Source: Cephalotrichum gorgonifer (Eukaryota; Ascomycota; Sordariomycetes; Microascales; Microascaceae). From it: a DNA stretch of 64,000 nt. Within the stretch, counting starts at the first letter, position 1; each line of letters opens with the position of its first letter. Under the pieces are notes generated by a model. It was not told the origin of the DNA, made no database searches, and saw nothing but the letters and a program-made list of their open reading frames with translations. Made by a program: the position numbers and the translations under genes. Shown piece by piece: positions 12,386-23,265 of the stretch. The DNA lies in NCBI GenBank assembly GCA_900312665.1, contig ONZQ02000009.1:1288744-1352743 (forward strand), read 5' to 3'.

Positions 12386-13545
12386 CTATTTCGGCATCAG
12401 GTTCTCCCTGACGGCAAACATCTTGGCGCTCACGCCGGCCGTGAACCCGTCCACCTGCTTCGCGTACATCTCGACCTGCCTCGCGTTCAGCATGCCCTCG
12501 AGCCTGCTGGGCTCCTGCGGCAGCTTGAACAGCCTCTGCCACTCGTCCTCGGGCAGGGGCGCCTGCTTCGAGGCGGCGCGCGCGGCGTTCTCGGCCTTGC
12601 GCTTGGCCTGCCACTGCGCGATCTTGGCCTGCTCCCTGCCGAGCTGGCGCTGGTAGAACTGGAAGTTGTTGAGGTCGGTGTAGTGCGACTCGACGGACTC
12701 GAGGAGGAGGTCGCACGTCTTCTCCAGGTAGGGGTCGATGGAGAGGTCGAGGTGGTCGAGGGAGGGGTAGAGGGGCGCCTGGACCGGGTCCGAGGTCAGG
12801 TCGTCGAGCGAGAGCGGGAGGTCCTCGACGTCGCGCTTGGGCGCCGTGGGGAGCTGGTGGAGGAACGAGGTCAGGAGGTGGGAGTTGTGGATGGTGACGG
12901 GGTACTCGATGAGGATGTCCTTGAAGGAGAGCTTGTTCTTTTGGAGGCTGCAGGGGGGCAGGTTAGTTATCATATATCAAGCTATGCAAGTAGAAAAAGG
13001 GACATAAGAGGAAATAAGGAAACATACGTCTCAGTAGTGAACTTCCCCTCCTTGTAGGCAGCCATGAAGGGGGCCGACAGCCTGAACGCACGGATGCTCA
13101 GCGCGCCCTGCGAGCTCCGGCTCACGTCGTGCACCAGCGCCAGCGCGTTGCTGTTCTCCTTCTGGTAGTGGTATTGGTTCTCGATGAAGCTCAGGTGCAT
13201 GAAGTTGCCCATGGCGGCGCTGGTGTACCAGCCGACGTTGTTGGCGTCGACGTTGACCTCCTTCAGGTACCGGATCATCTCGGCCTGGTACGCGACGTTG
13301 GGCTTCTGCCTCGGCGCCATGGCCGCCAGGCTCGACGGGTCGCTCTGGTGCGAGTCCGTCCCGGGGACCTCGAAGATGGGGAACGGGAACGTGTTGGTGA
13401 CCTCGAGCGTGCCGGACTGCTCCATGCCGACGAGGGAGCCGGTGGCCGTGGTGGGGAAGGCGGACGAGCAGTGGCGGGAGATCTTCATGAGGACGAGGGC
13501 CTCGATCTGGACCGCCTTGAAGGGCGCCTCCTTGGCGTCGGCCAT
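12386..13545 (-). CDS. Eukaryotic translation initiation factor 3 subunit H (eIF3h)
   Basis: MPN-domain subunit of eIF3, acting in 43S preinitiation complex assembly in the cytosol. Two exons: 13545-13028 and 12947-12386 (80 bp intron, phase 2), 359 residues. Exon 1 carries the MPN core: VQIEALVLMKISRHC, TGSLVGMEQSGTLEVTNTFP, EMIRYLKEVNVDANNVGWYT and MHLSFIENQYHYQKEN. The JAMM metal-binding HxH is replaced (GWYTSAAMG), so it is a non-catalytic MPN as in other eIF3h. Exon 2 has the C-terminal helical half with LSFKDILIEYPVTIHNSHLL and a Lys/Glu/Ala-rich coiled stretch (QAKIAQWQAKRKAENAARAA). The start context is GCAACCATGGCC. Confidence 0.95.
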
Positions 13546-14609
13546 GGTTGCGGTTTTTTTGGAGAAGATATTCGGCTGGTTTTCGGATGGAGATGGATTT
13601 TGCGATGGAGCTTTTCTCGTTCGTTTGATGGCGCGGGGGAGGGGGTGGGCTTCGCGATCGTGATGTGACGTCCTGCGGTCCGGCGGCATGGGGGATTATG
13701 GGGCCTGGTTTGCAAATTGACGATAATTTTTGTGGGAGGGGTTAGGGGCGGTGGTGGTGGGCAGAAAAGAGGAGTCTGTCCAGTCAGTCAAGCGGAACAA
13801 AGGCAGGACTCAGAGCCTTCATTGTTCATGGTGGTGGTATCCCCAGTACTTTCCCCATGTACCTCACCACCCCGTGCCACCCGCTGCTGCCAGCTGACCT
13901 AACAAAATCCCACGCCGCGCCCCCCACGCATCCCACGAACACTTTCCTTTCTGGGTCAATGAACCAACGACATGCCCCGGACGAGATGGAACTAACCCCA
14001 CGCCATAACCTTATATCGTCTTCTCCTGCTGTTAACTGCGTCTCCGCTGGTTCCAACTTCACGATAATGTGGTTTCCGCGATCCTGCGTTCGCTGGAATG
14101 ACGGCGCTCGCGATTGATATCCCGTTTCCAGTCTCCAGTCTCTCCCGCGATCGCGTCATCCAGAGTAGGAATGGCTTGATCTCCGATAGCCCTCCGACGT
14201 TCCTCTGACGCTCCCTCCGATGCTCCACCGGCCCGCGTAAGGGAGAGAGGACAAACACGTGGGTGTCAAGCAGATGTTACGGTGAGAAAGGGACCGAGCG
14301 TGCGTTGGTTATGTTTCCTGTTTTCTTTTCATTTATTTCGCTGGAGAAGAGGAGGGAGAAGAAGGAGAAGAAGAGGAAGAAGTATTAGAGAAGACAAAAA
14401 AACATGGCTCTCGCTTCGCTGCACTAATACTATAGTCTCTATACGGAACAATATGCGCAAATCCCTAGCAGTCCCATACCACGCAGATACCCATAATCCT
14501 TTTCCAATCCGTTTAACCCCCGCCCCTCCCCCCTTGCCCAAAAGAGAACAAAAGGAAACCAAGGAAACTCCGCCGTCAGCAAAAAGTCCATTTCCCCCGA
14601 TCCCGGCCC
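13546..14609. other. Intergenic, promoter side of eIF3h
   Basis: About 1.06 kb between two minus-strand genes. A purine-rich GGAGAAGAAG tract lies at 14340-14400. No gene is recognised. Confidence 0.45.
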
Positions 14610-15301
14610 TCACAGCCCCCAAACCCTCTCGTCATCCTCGTCCCTCCAGTCCACGAACTCCCACCTCTTCGCGCCCTCCCCGACCACGAGCCTGTGCCTG
14701 TCGATTCCCCACTCGGAGTACATCGCTGCCGTGGCCCTCATGGCCTTCTTGTGCCCTGGAGTGTGCCCGGCCTTGACGGCGTCCTCTCTTGCCCTCCACA
14801 CGCACGTAGCGAGATTCCGCCCGTTTCCATCCGGCGTGCCGAACCAGTACCTGTTCCACGTTAGCCCCTTTCCCTTCCCCTCCCTCTCCTGAAAAGTACT
14901 CACTTCAAGAAACCCCCGCACGCAACCGCCTCCTCATGCGCGACCTTGTCCAGCACCCCGAGGTCCGCGTATTCCGTCGTAGGCGGCACCGTCGACCTGA
15001 AGGCCACGACGAAGAAGGTCGTCTCCCTGAACCCGCCGGCCTCCCCCGCGAGCTCCTGCAGCTTCCCCATGACCTCGTCCCAGTTGAACGACCTGACGTA
15101 CGGCGCCGTGGCGTAGTCTTCCCTCACGCACTGCATGTGCTGTAACGCCCTGGCGAGGAGAGCGTTCTCGGTGTCCAGCGTCGTGAGGTCCAGCTGGTGT
15201 TCGGGCTCCGTGTATGGTGAGGTAATGATAAGGTCGGGGGACTCGGGCGTCGTGGCCCGGGTCGAGTCCGTGGAAGGCTCGTTTGAGTAGAATAGGCCCA
15301 T
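14610..15301 (-). CDS. UPF0643 family protein
   Basis: Fungal family of unknown biochemical function (resembling S. pombe PB2B2.08). Two exons: 15301-14904 and 14850-14610 (53 bp intron with CTAAC branch, phase 2), 212 residues. The C-terminal half has the family's best-conserved blocks: YWFGTPDGNGRNLATCVWRA, then GHKKAMRATAAMYSEWGIDR and a Trp-containing end. The N-terminal 45 residues are Ser/Thr/Pro/Glu-rich and look disordered. The fold resembles GNAT-like small proteins only in general appearance, so no reaction is proposed. Confidence 0.8.
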
Positions 15302-16462
15302 TCTTAAGCAATTCTGTATATATATAGATATATGGTCCCGGTCCTTTTCCTAGGAGTGTGACAGGAGAGGGTGAATAGGTTGATATGTAGTGGACCTATT
15401 ATGAGAGAGCGTGACAGGGAGAGGAGAGAGAGTATGGAGATATTAACGAAGAACTGTTCAAGTTCCCCGGTGCGAATGGAGGCGAAAAAAAAAAGATGAC
15501 AGGGAGGAACGCTAGTAGATGGAGCTGAAGACCAGAAACTCTCAAAGGAGGCAACGGGACAAAAAGATGCGCCCTCGCCCTTCTTTATACCCCCTTCCTC
15601 AATACCCCCTTCCCGCCTCCCGCCTCCACCTCCCGCTATCTAACATCTCAAACCCGGGGTAAAAAAAAATGAAAGATAGGGGATGGCTAAGGGACCCGCT
15701 GAATGGTGTGATCAAGGCAAGATCCGGCGCTACACAAGGAGTGTGAAATAAGGATCAAACGGCTCATTCACTAGCGTTCCCCGGTATTCCTTCCCTTCCC
15801 TTAACCTGTCTTCTCACCGCTCAATTGACCCAGAAAAACGTTACTTGTGTGGAAATAGCCGGTGGTTTTGATGCGACTTATAAGCCACTCCTCGACCCGA
15901 TGTGACGCGGCAGTTTTACGGGGCATGGGGGCCATCTCTTACTCTTTCTCTCACCGAAGGTGGGAAGAGTCGTAAAGAATTCATACTACGCTGGAAAATT
16001 TCCGATGAAACGAGTATTGCAAAATTTGTATTTTCTCTCTCCTTTTTTGGGTTTCGCCATTGCCGGCGTCCCCTGGCATTATGTAGTTGGTGGCGTCCAC
16101 CTTTGCCTCAGTTCAAACGCTCTAGATTCCCGCCGGTGCCGGTCCGTCGGTGGAGATCGGCGTAGCGCAATCGCCTACCCGGATGGTGTAGACTCGGGGG
16201 AGGCGAGGGAGAGAACGGTGTATTTTCTTCTTCTTGATTTTCTGAAACAAGGTGGCCCATATTTTGTGTAAGCTGTCTAGAAATGTACTACCCAAGATAC
16301 GATATGCTCTCCCCCCCAACAATATGTAGTAACATCGCGCCACCAGATATCATTGGATCTTTCTTCTCCTAAGCTCCCTCCACATATGATTTCCTCCCTT
16401 CTCCCTCCCTTCGGAATACCTCTATAAGACCAAATTCCAACTTCTCCCCTCCCCCAATGCCT
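15302..16462. other. Intergenic, UPF0643 promoter / dehydrogenase 3' flank
   Basis: About 1.2 kb of AT-richer sequence with purine tracts (15360-15500). A TATATATA-like stretch at about 15317-15333 lies 20 to 30 bases upstream of the UPF0643 start and could be core promoter or leader. No gene is supported. Confidence 0.45.
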
Positions 16463-17981
16463 TTACTTCCCAACCCACAGCTCCGCAATATCCCTCTGCT
16501 CAGGCACTATGCTCACCAGCTTCGCCTCCGCGAGCGCGGCCTTCACGTTCCCCATGGCCCACGCCTCCATCTTCGTCGCTGTCTCGACGGTCCAGGTGCC
16601 CATGTGCGGCACGAGCAGCACGGCCGGGTTCCCCAGCAGCCCCGGGTTGATCTTGGGCTCCTCCTCGTAGACGTCGAGCCCCGCGGACGCGACGGTGCCG
16701 TCGGCCAGGGCGGCGACGAGGGCGGCCTCGTCCATGACGGCGCCGCGGGCCGTGTTGACGATGACGATGCCCTTCTTCATCTTGGCGAACTGCGGTGTGG
16801 AGATGGTGTGGCGCGTGTTGGGCTGTGTTGGTTTCGTCAGCGTCGTCACCTCTCATTTAGATCCGTACTCCGTGTCCTCGTCCTCCCATTTGACCCCCCT
16901 AGATAACCCGTCCCGTAGGACAGAGCGTTCAAGGTAAGACAAGGGTGGAGCACAAAAAAAGAAGGAGAGATGCATCAAACTCACATTCAACGGCAAATTC
17001 AAGCTCAGAACATCACTCTCAGCCAGCAGCGTGTCGAAATCCACATACTCGGCCTCGCACTCCTTCTCCAGCTCCGCGCTCAGCCTCGTCCGGTTATGAT
17101 ACCTAATCTTCATCCCGAACGCCAGCGCCTTCCGCGCCAGGTTCCTCCCGATGCCGCCCATGCCCAGTATGCCCAGGACCTTGCCCTGCGGGTCGTGGCC
17201 TAGGGCCGGCAGCGGGCTGCCGCGCCACTTGCCCTCGCGCAGCGAGGCCATGGACACGGGGAGGTTGCGCAGGGCGCCGAGGATGAGGAAGATGTTGATG
17301 TCGGCCGTCGAGTCGTCGACGGCGGAGGGGGTGTTGGAGACGAGGATGGAGCGGGCCGTGCAGGCGGGGATGCTGATCTGGTCGTAGCCGGCACCTGTTG
17401 GGGGGTTCCGTTGTGTTAGAAGAGGGAGGAATACTCCTTAGAACTTCCCGCGTAGAGTAGAAGACGAAGCAAGGAGAGCGAAAGGGGAGAGAGAAAGAGG
17501 AGCCGGCAGGAAAACGCACCGTTATGGCAGATAAACCTCAAGCTAGCAGGAAGAACCGCCACGAGCTCCTCGTCTACCTTCCCCGTCGTATGCGCCGAGT
17601 CGAACGTCCTGTACGCCGCCGTGGCGCCTTCGAACGCGCCGGAGCGGCACTCGGCGAGGAACTCTTCCCGGGTCGTCGCCTTCGGCACGACCACGTCGGC
17701 CATCTCTGAGATCTCGGCCCATGTCTCGTGGGCGCTTTGCTCGTGTCAGCCTGGCCCAGCGGAGGGGAATGGCCCCGGGGGAAGGTTGGGTAATATATGA
17801 GAGGCGACAAGCACCGATGTAAGGGCGGAGGGGTATGTATGTGTAGTAAAGTGGCTCTCTCGTGACTAGAGGGGAGAGGAGGAAGGTGCGAGGAGGAGGA
17901 GGTCGGGTGGAAACGTGGGCAAGCTAGAACTTACTGGTCGATCTCGCCCAGCAGCAGCACCTTTTGCTTCGTGGCAGCCAT
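16463..17981 (-). CDS. D-isomer-specific 2-hydroxyacid dehydrogenase (glyoxylate/hydroxypyruvate reductase-like)
   Basis: NAD(P)H-dependent reductase of 2-oxoacids, most like Gor1-type glyoxylate reductases. Four exons: 17981-17935, 17734-17520, 17394-16985 and 16822-16463; phases join, 343 residues. The short first exon encodes MAATKQKVLLLGEID. The dinucleotide-binding loop is LGILGMGGIGRNLA (GxGxxG at about 165-170). The catalytic triad is Arg in VNTARG (about 250), Glu in VYEEEP (about 279) and His in VPHMG (about 297). SVAT of exon 1 is followed by two comparatively long introns (200 and 125 bp), and intron 3 is 162 bp. All active-site residues are present. Exact substrate (glyoxylate, hydroxypyruvate or a branched oxoacid) cannot be read from sequence. 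Confidence 0.92.
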
Positions 17982-20763
17982 ATTCACGCCCGATATTTGC
18001 CTTGGCCTAAAAAAAAAAGAAGGGCGCGCGTGTAATGAAGAGAAATCCGCCCTCGGGGATGCCCCAAAAATATGATCTATCGTAAAGTGCGTTTACAATG
18101 AAAGTAAAAAAAAAAGGACGAAGAGGAAAAGTGTACGAGTAGGCTTCAGAGAGAAAGTGGTGGGGTTGGACTTTCTTTAAGGACTCGAAATCAAGGCGCG
18201 GCGCGATAGCAACCCCAATTCGCAGGTTCCGCTGTCGGAACGCGATTGATTCGTGGCGAATGGGAAATCAATTCTTCAAGGGATTGAAAAATCGCTACTC
18301 CTGCCACTATAGTACTACCCTCCCTCCCCCATCTTATCACATATCGTCTGCCTGCGGGGGCGGGGTATTTTCAGGTTCAAAGCTTGGGATATGAAGGATG
18401 TGTGTGCCCCGCCGCGGGGTGCTAGAGCGGGCGCCGGTATCCGGTCGGTGAAGGGGCGGGGGAGGGAGGGGCGGTCAAAGTCCCGGGTCCTGCGTCACTT
18501 CCGGGTTCACCCTATAAATGTGGTAATGGAATCGTGATGAATGGGTGAATGAGTGAATGGTGATGACACCCTTTCATATCACCCAACTCCGACGTAAAAC
18601 TCCGATTCCTACTCTGGCGAGAGGAGCCCAAGATAAGAAAGTGTCAATTTGTGAACGAACATAGCTTAGTGTTCCTACACCGATATCATATCCCAAATGT
18701 TGAAGATCCGATGATAGCTGGTGCCGATAAACCAAATGACAGGCTGTCCCTATCCCGGCTGTCCCTATCCAACATATGTCGCCGTTCCCTGTCCCACCGG
18801 AGTCCCCTTTTCCTTCCGTCTGCACTACTTGGACACAGCCCTCCAAGTCGCCTACCCCCCCAAACCAAGCCCAAGCCCAACCAGTCAAGCCAACCCCATT
18901 CCGGCTACCCCTCCTTTTCCCAGCCGGACTATTGGCCCCAAGAAACCGGGTTCCTCCCCGACCCCCGGGGGCCCGGAAAAGCGAAAACCTGACCCCCACG
19001 AAAACCCCCGCCGAATGCAGAGCGCCGTAATCCATAACACAAAATCACCACGCTAACCCCCAATCTCCAAGTCCGGGGCGTCTTCCGTGGGGGAACCTAT
19101 GTGTCAAACTCAAACTTACATTGGGTTGTTGGACACAGCTGGCTGTAACAAGGAATCCGCGCTCCCGGACTCGGACTCGTGTAACCCAGCCCAGGAGGGT
19201 GCGGAACGACCCGCGAATTCCGCCCACACTCCCGGGATATCTTGTTCTCGCCAAAAAAGATGGAATGGGGTGGATGTGACAGAGAATCCCGGAAGTCCGG
19301 GGAACGGAATACGGATACTGGGATAAGCGACACAGCTATACCTGGGCAGGCAATACGAAGCGACAGACACCCTGTACAGAATGGGAGCGAACGCGCCCGG
19401 CCTTCACCACTAACACTCACTTCTCTCCACTGATCCAACCTTCCCAAAGCGAAAAATCAACCCCAGATCCAAAACGGAAATCCACGTCGAAACGAAACAA
19501 GTTTACATATGAGCAGCTCTATACACCAAACAACTCTGGATTCGAAGATTCTCACCCCGCTATATAATACATCTCTCCCGCTCAACTCAAAATCAAATAC
19601 GGCTCCTCATCGAAACCCGCACCTCCGCCAAAGCCACACACCTCACCAAAAACTATATAAATGCATACAAAATCAAATAAACCCGACCCTTAATACTTTT
19701 ACATTCCCTCCCCCCTTAACCCCCCCATCCGCCAGCCCTGATGCTGCCCCAGACCGAAACCGAAACCGAAACCAGACCGCCATGCAATGATTCAAACTCA
19801 ATGTAAGACGAAACACCCAAAAGAAGAAGAAGGAGACGACAAAACGCAAAGGAGCCCCAAAAGCCAAGAGCCCCCCTCGAAAAAACAACAACGAAAAAGA
19901 ACGCAGACACGGTGGTAGTACAAATAATACATAAAAGCCCCGGGTAAACCTGGGCCTAAGCCCCCCTCGCGCGTCCGTGGGTGCGTCGACGCGGGGCGAG
20001 AGAGGACTAACAGGCGGGCTAGTCGAAAGAATCCCAGAGCGAATGGCCCCTCCTTAGGCGTGTCGCCTCCGAACTAGAAAAGATGTAGATGAGGAAGCGA
20101 CCGTCCTCGGTAGAACCGATTTCCAGCGTGTATCTCGTCTCGGTGGAATAGGAACCCGACCTTCGACCTCGATGGGTAGGTTAGGGGCCTGCATCTTCTC
20201 CCAGTCACGCGTGCGTGCAATGCACCGAGAAAACGGGTCGTCTCTCATCTCGAAATCGAAATTTAGGCGTATACCCCACCAATGGTGCGCAGGACCCTTC
20301 CTCCTTAGCAGCCCGCGATGGGTAATAGAATCGCCGAGAAGCCCCCCGAGTAGTGCCGAGCCGAGAATCCCGACCGGGGGGTAGGGCCGAACATGTACCC
20401 CACCCACTGCATCGCACCCCTCCAGCCGATGATACCTCGCGAGAGCATCGCACCCCAGTCGGCTCACTCGGAGAAAAAAAGGCCAGCGGCAGTTAGGCCT
20501 TGGCTGGTATTAGAGGTGGGGAGAGCTGCCGTTTTGGGAGGAGCTCATCGAGGGAACTTCTTAGAACTTTCCGAGGGTGTGAGGCTGCCGTGAAGCCTGC
20601 TAAGAAGCCCGGTGATGAAATTCGCTGGGTAAACACCGTAGCTCGGGACACAGCCCTCGCCGCGTGGAACATCCGATGACAATATCCCACCTAGCCAGGC
20701 TGCGAAACCACTCCGTAGAAACAGCCCCCCCAATCGGTCCCTCCTGCTTCAGACTCAGGCCCA
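17982..20763. other. Intergenic region, no gene recognised
   Basis: About 2.8 kb. Contains poly-A tracts near 18010 and 18105, a short direct repeat GGCTGTCCCTATCC (18742 and 18757), and a CCGAAA hexamer repeat at about 19756-19775. Several overlapping short ORFs occur at 20050-20470 on both strands, but none has a recognisable family. Confidence 0.45.
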
Positions 20764-23265
20764 TCACGTAGGAACACCGCCTATATGTCCCCCTCTTTGC
20801 TCGTGAATCTCCCCCGAAAGCACCCGTGAAGCGTGCCTAGCCACCGCCTCGACCCCGTACCCGCCCACATCCCCGCCCGGTTCTCCCCGTGGCGTCCTCG
20901 TCATCAGAGTCGGATCGACGCCCGACCCGAGGGACTGCCTACTCGTCAAAGCCGGATCAAACCCAGGCCCGAGCGAGTGTCTGCTGCCCGTCAAGGACAG
21001 GTCAACACCTGACCCAAGCACCTGCCTCCCCGCCGAGTCGATCCCCCCAAGCGCCGGCTGCGCATACCCCTGCATCCCAGACGAGGACGGCGCCGTGTAT
21101 GCGGAGGGATCATGCGAGGGATTAGAGGATGACGGGTGCTCGAGGTGGGCTGGGGGTCCCAATGATGGTGATATTGGGGGAAGAGTGGACGATGCCGCGC
21201 TGGAGGGCACGGGAGCTCGGCGCAAGAGGTCCGCTGGGTTCCCCGTTTGCGGTTGCTGCGGATGGTGAGCCTGCTGCGGTTGCGGCGGGAACTGGAGGGG
21301 GTTGGAGTACGAGAGGTGGTGCGTGTCTTGCTGGAGTACTTGGTGGTGCGCGTCTTGTTGGAGAGGTTGGAGAGGTGCTTGGTGATGTGGATCCTGTTGG
21401 AGGGAGCCTTGGTGATGTGGCGGGCCTTGCTGGAGTGGTGATTGGTGATGTTGGTGGTGTTGCGCTGGGGGCTGGGGAGTCGCCTGCGGTTGTGTCTGCT
21501 GCACCTGCACCTGCACCTGCACCTGTGATTGTGATTGTGATTGTGGCGGCTGCGATATCATCTGGGACAATCGCGGACTTTGCTGTTGCTGTTGCTGATG
21601 TTGTTGTTGTTGCTGCTGCTGTTGTCGCGACGGTTCCGCTGGCGGCTGTTGACGCTGCTGTCCCTGCTGCTTAAAGATCGGATCGTACCCGAGACACTCC
21701 CGCTTCGACTTTCGACAGTTGTTGCACGTAGGGTGGGTCTCGTCGCACTTTGATGTTCCCAAGTTAGCAAAGGTAACACTGTCGTAATAAGAAAAAAGTA
21801 CAAGTAAACATCCAGCCAGCCAGCTGGGCGTGGGAATTGCAAATTCACTAATCAAGAAAAACGTGCAGGTGTGCATATCAAAAAGGAATAGAGAATGCCG
21901 CGCCCGGGACGGAACAAGAAGGGGCAAGAAAAAAACGAAAGCTCATTTACTGGCATTAGCAATGACATGACGGACGTCGGAGACAGGGACGACTTCCGAA
22001 TTCTCAGACATGCAGCAGAGACACCATCCGACTAGGGTGAGAGGGACGTTTCGAGATCATCAACCGGGCTTCCAGTTGGGAAAGGTCCGAACAGCGCTAG
22101 CCGTCTTGGAGAAAGATTGGCGGCCGCAACAGCGGGGATGGGGCCGCTAGTGTAGCGTGGTCCGTTGGGCGCGGAGATGCTAGCGTAGGCATGCTTGTTC
22201 CCTTGCATCAGACGGCCAGAGCTTCTCGTCACTTTGGCCGTCAACCATTGTGGCTGAGACAATGGCAGCGGTGAAGAGCTTTCCCGAATCACAATCCTCG
22301 TATCGCCGCTTTCCCATCTCATACCTACTATTTTTGAGATTGGGGGAAAAGGCAGAAAAGAGCAAAGAGGACACGGGGGAAGGAAGACATGCAGCCAAAT
22401 GTGGAGGGGAAACCCGGTTGTGGATCCGGTAAGGGAATGTGTGTGACGCCACCAACAAGCCATTGGATCGACGGGAATCTTCAAGGAAACAAACATATTG
22501 TATGCAGAACAGAGCCCAGCTGCGGATAGGGACTGTAGAAGACACACAAAGAAGAAAGGATGTGAAGAAACTCGCTAACGACCCACCTTTATTCTCCGCT
22601 TCCGACACGTCATGCATCCCGTCTTCGTTCTCCTCTTAATCTCCTACCGCAGCCAAACACGGCATGTTAGCAAAAGCCCAGACCAAAGCGAAACCTCGTA
22701 GCCTGAGCTTAGAGCAAAAGCTCTAAGCTGCAGAAAAAGTTTGGCCCGCAAAATTTGACAGGAGGAGAAAAGCAAAAGGAGGCGCACTGGTGATATTCGG
22801 ATTCTCTCTCTCCCCGTCTCTTCTCTAGGGTCAACCCACCTTCTTCGGCCCCCGGAACCGGTGATCGGGGGGCAGTACGGGATACCGCATCATTACATCC
22901 GAGTGGTGTAGGTACTGCGGCCCCATCGGTACGACCGACGCATAGAACCCCTGTGCCATCCCCCCCATCCCCATCCCCATCTCCATCCCACCTTGCGCAG
23001 CTGCCACCTGGTGCTGGTGCTGCCCTACCGACGCGGACACGGCGCGCTGCTGTATCGGGGGCACATAGCTAAGGCTTCGTATGCTCGGCAAGGGATCCAG
23101 CTCGGGGCTGTGGTAGACCTCCGCCTGCGTCGATGGCGCGTAGCCGTAGGACGCCGCCATGGGCTGGTGCTGCTGCTGGTGCTGCGGTTGCTGCGGGTAT
23201 GGCGCGTAGCTCGAGGGTGGGGGGTGGCCGGGGGCGCCGAGGTGTTGTTGGTGCGAGTGCGACAT
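20764..23265 (-). CDS. Zn(II)2Cys6 transcription factor, Gln/Pro-rich
   Basis: Nuclear DNA-binding regulator. Three exons were assembled: 23265-22840 (142 codons, GHPPPSSYAPYPQQPQ...), 22643-22587 (19 codons, EIKRRTKTGCMTCRKRRIK) and 21747-20764. The binuclear cluster is complete only after splicing: CMTCRKRRIK joined to CDETHPTCNNCRKSKREC, giving CX2CX6CX6CX2CX6C, followed by LGYDPIFKQQ. The sequence after it is poly-Gln with QSQSQ and QVQVQ hexamer-coded repeats, then Pro/Ser-rich. Total about 488 residues. No fungal-specific middle homology domain follows, so the C-terminus is shorter or more degenerate than in many relatives, and a missed 3' exon is possible. Intron 2 (22586-21748, 839 bp) is exceptionally long for this window. 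Confidence 0.82.
21490..21665. repeat. CAG/CAA and hexamer repeats coding Gln tracts
   Basis: Plus-strand CACCTG x4, TGTGAT x3 and imperfect TGTTGC/TGCTGT tracts encode QVQVQ, QSQSQ and poly-Gln in the Zn2Cys6 factor. Such tracts usually vary in length between isolates. Confidence 0.85.

Noticed and set aside
20054..20467. Overlapping ORFs on both strands, possibly organellar insertion
   Set aside because: The sequence has an unusual look, but I could not tie it to a specific organellar or nuclear gene.
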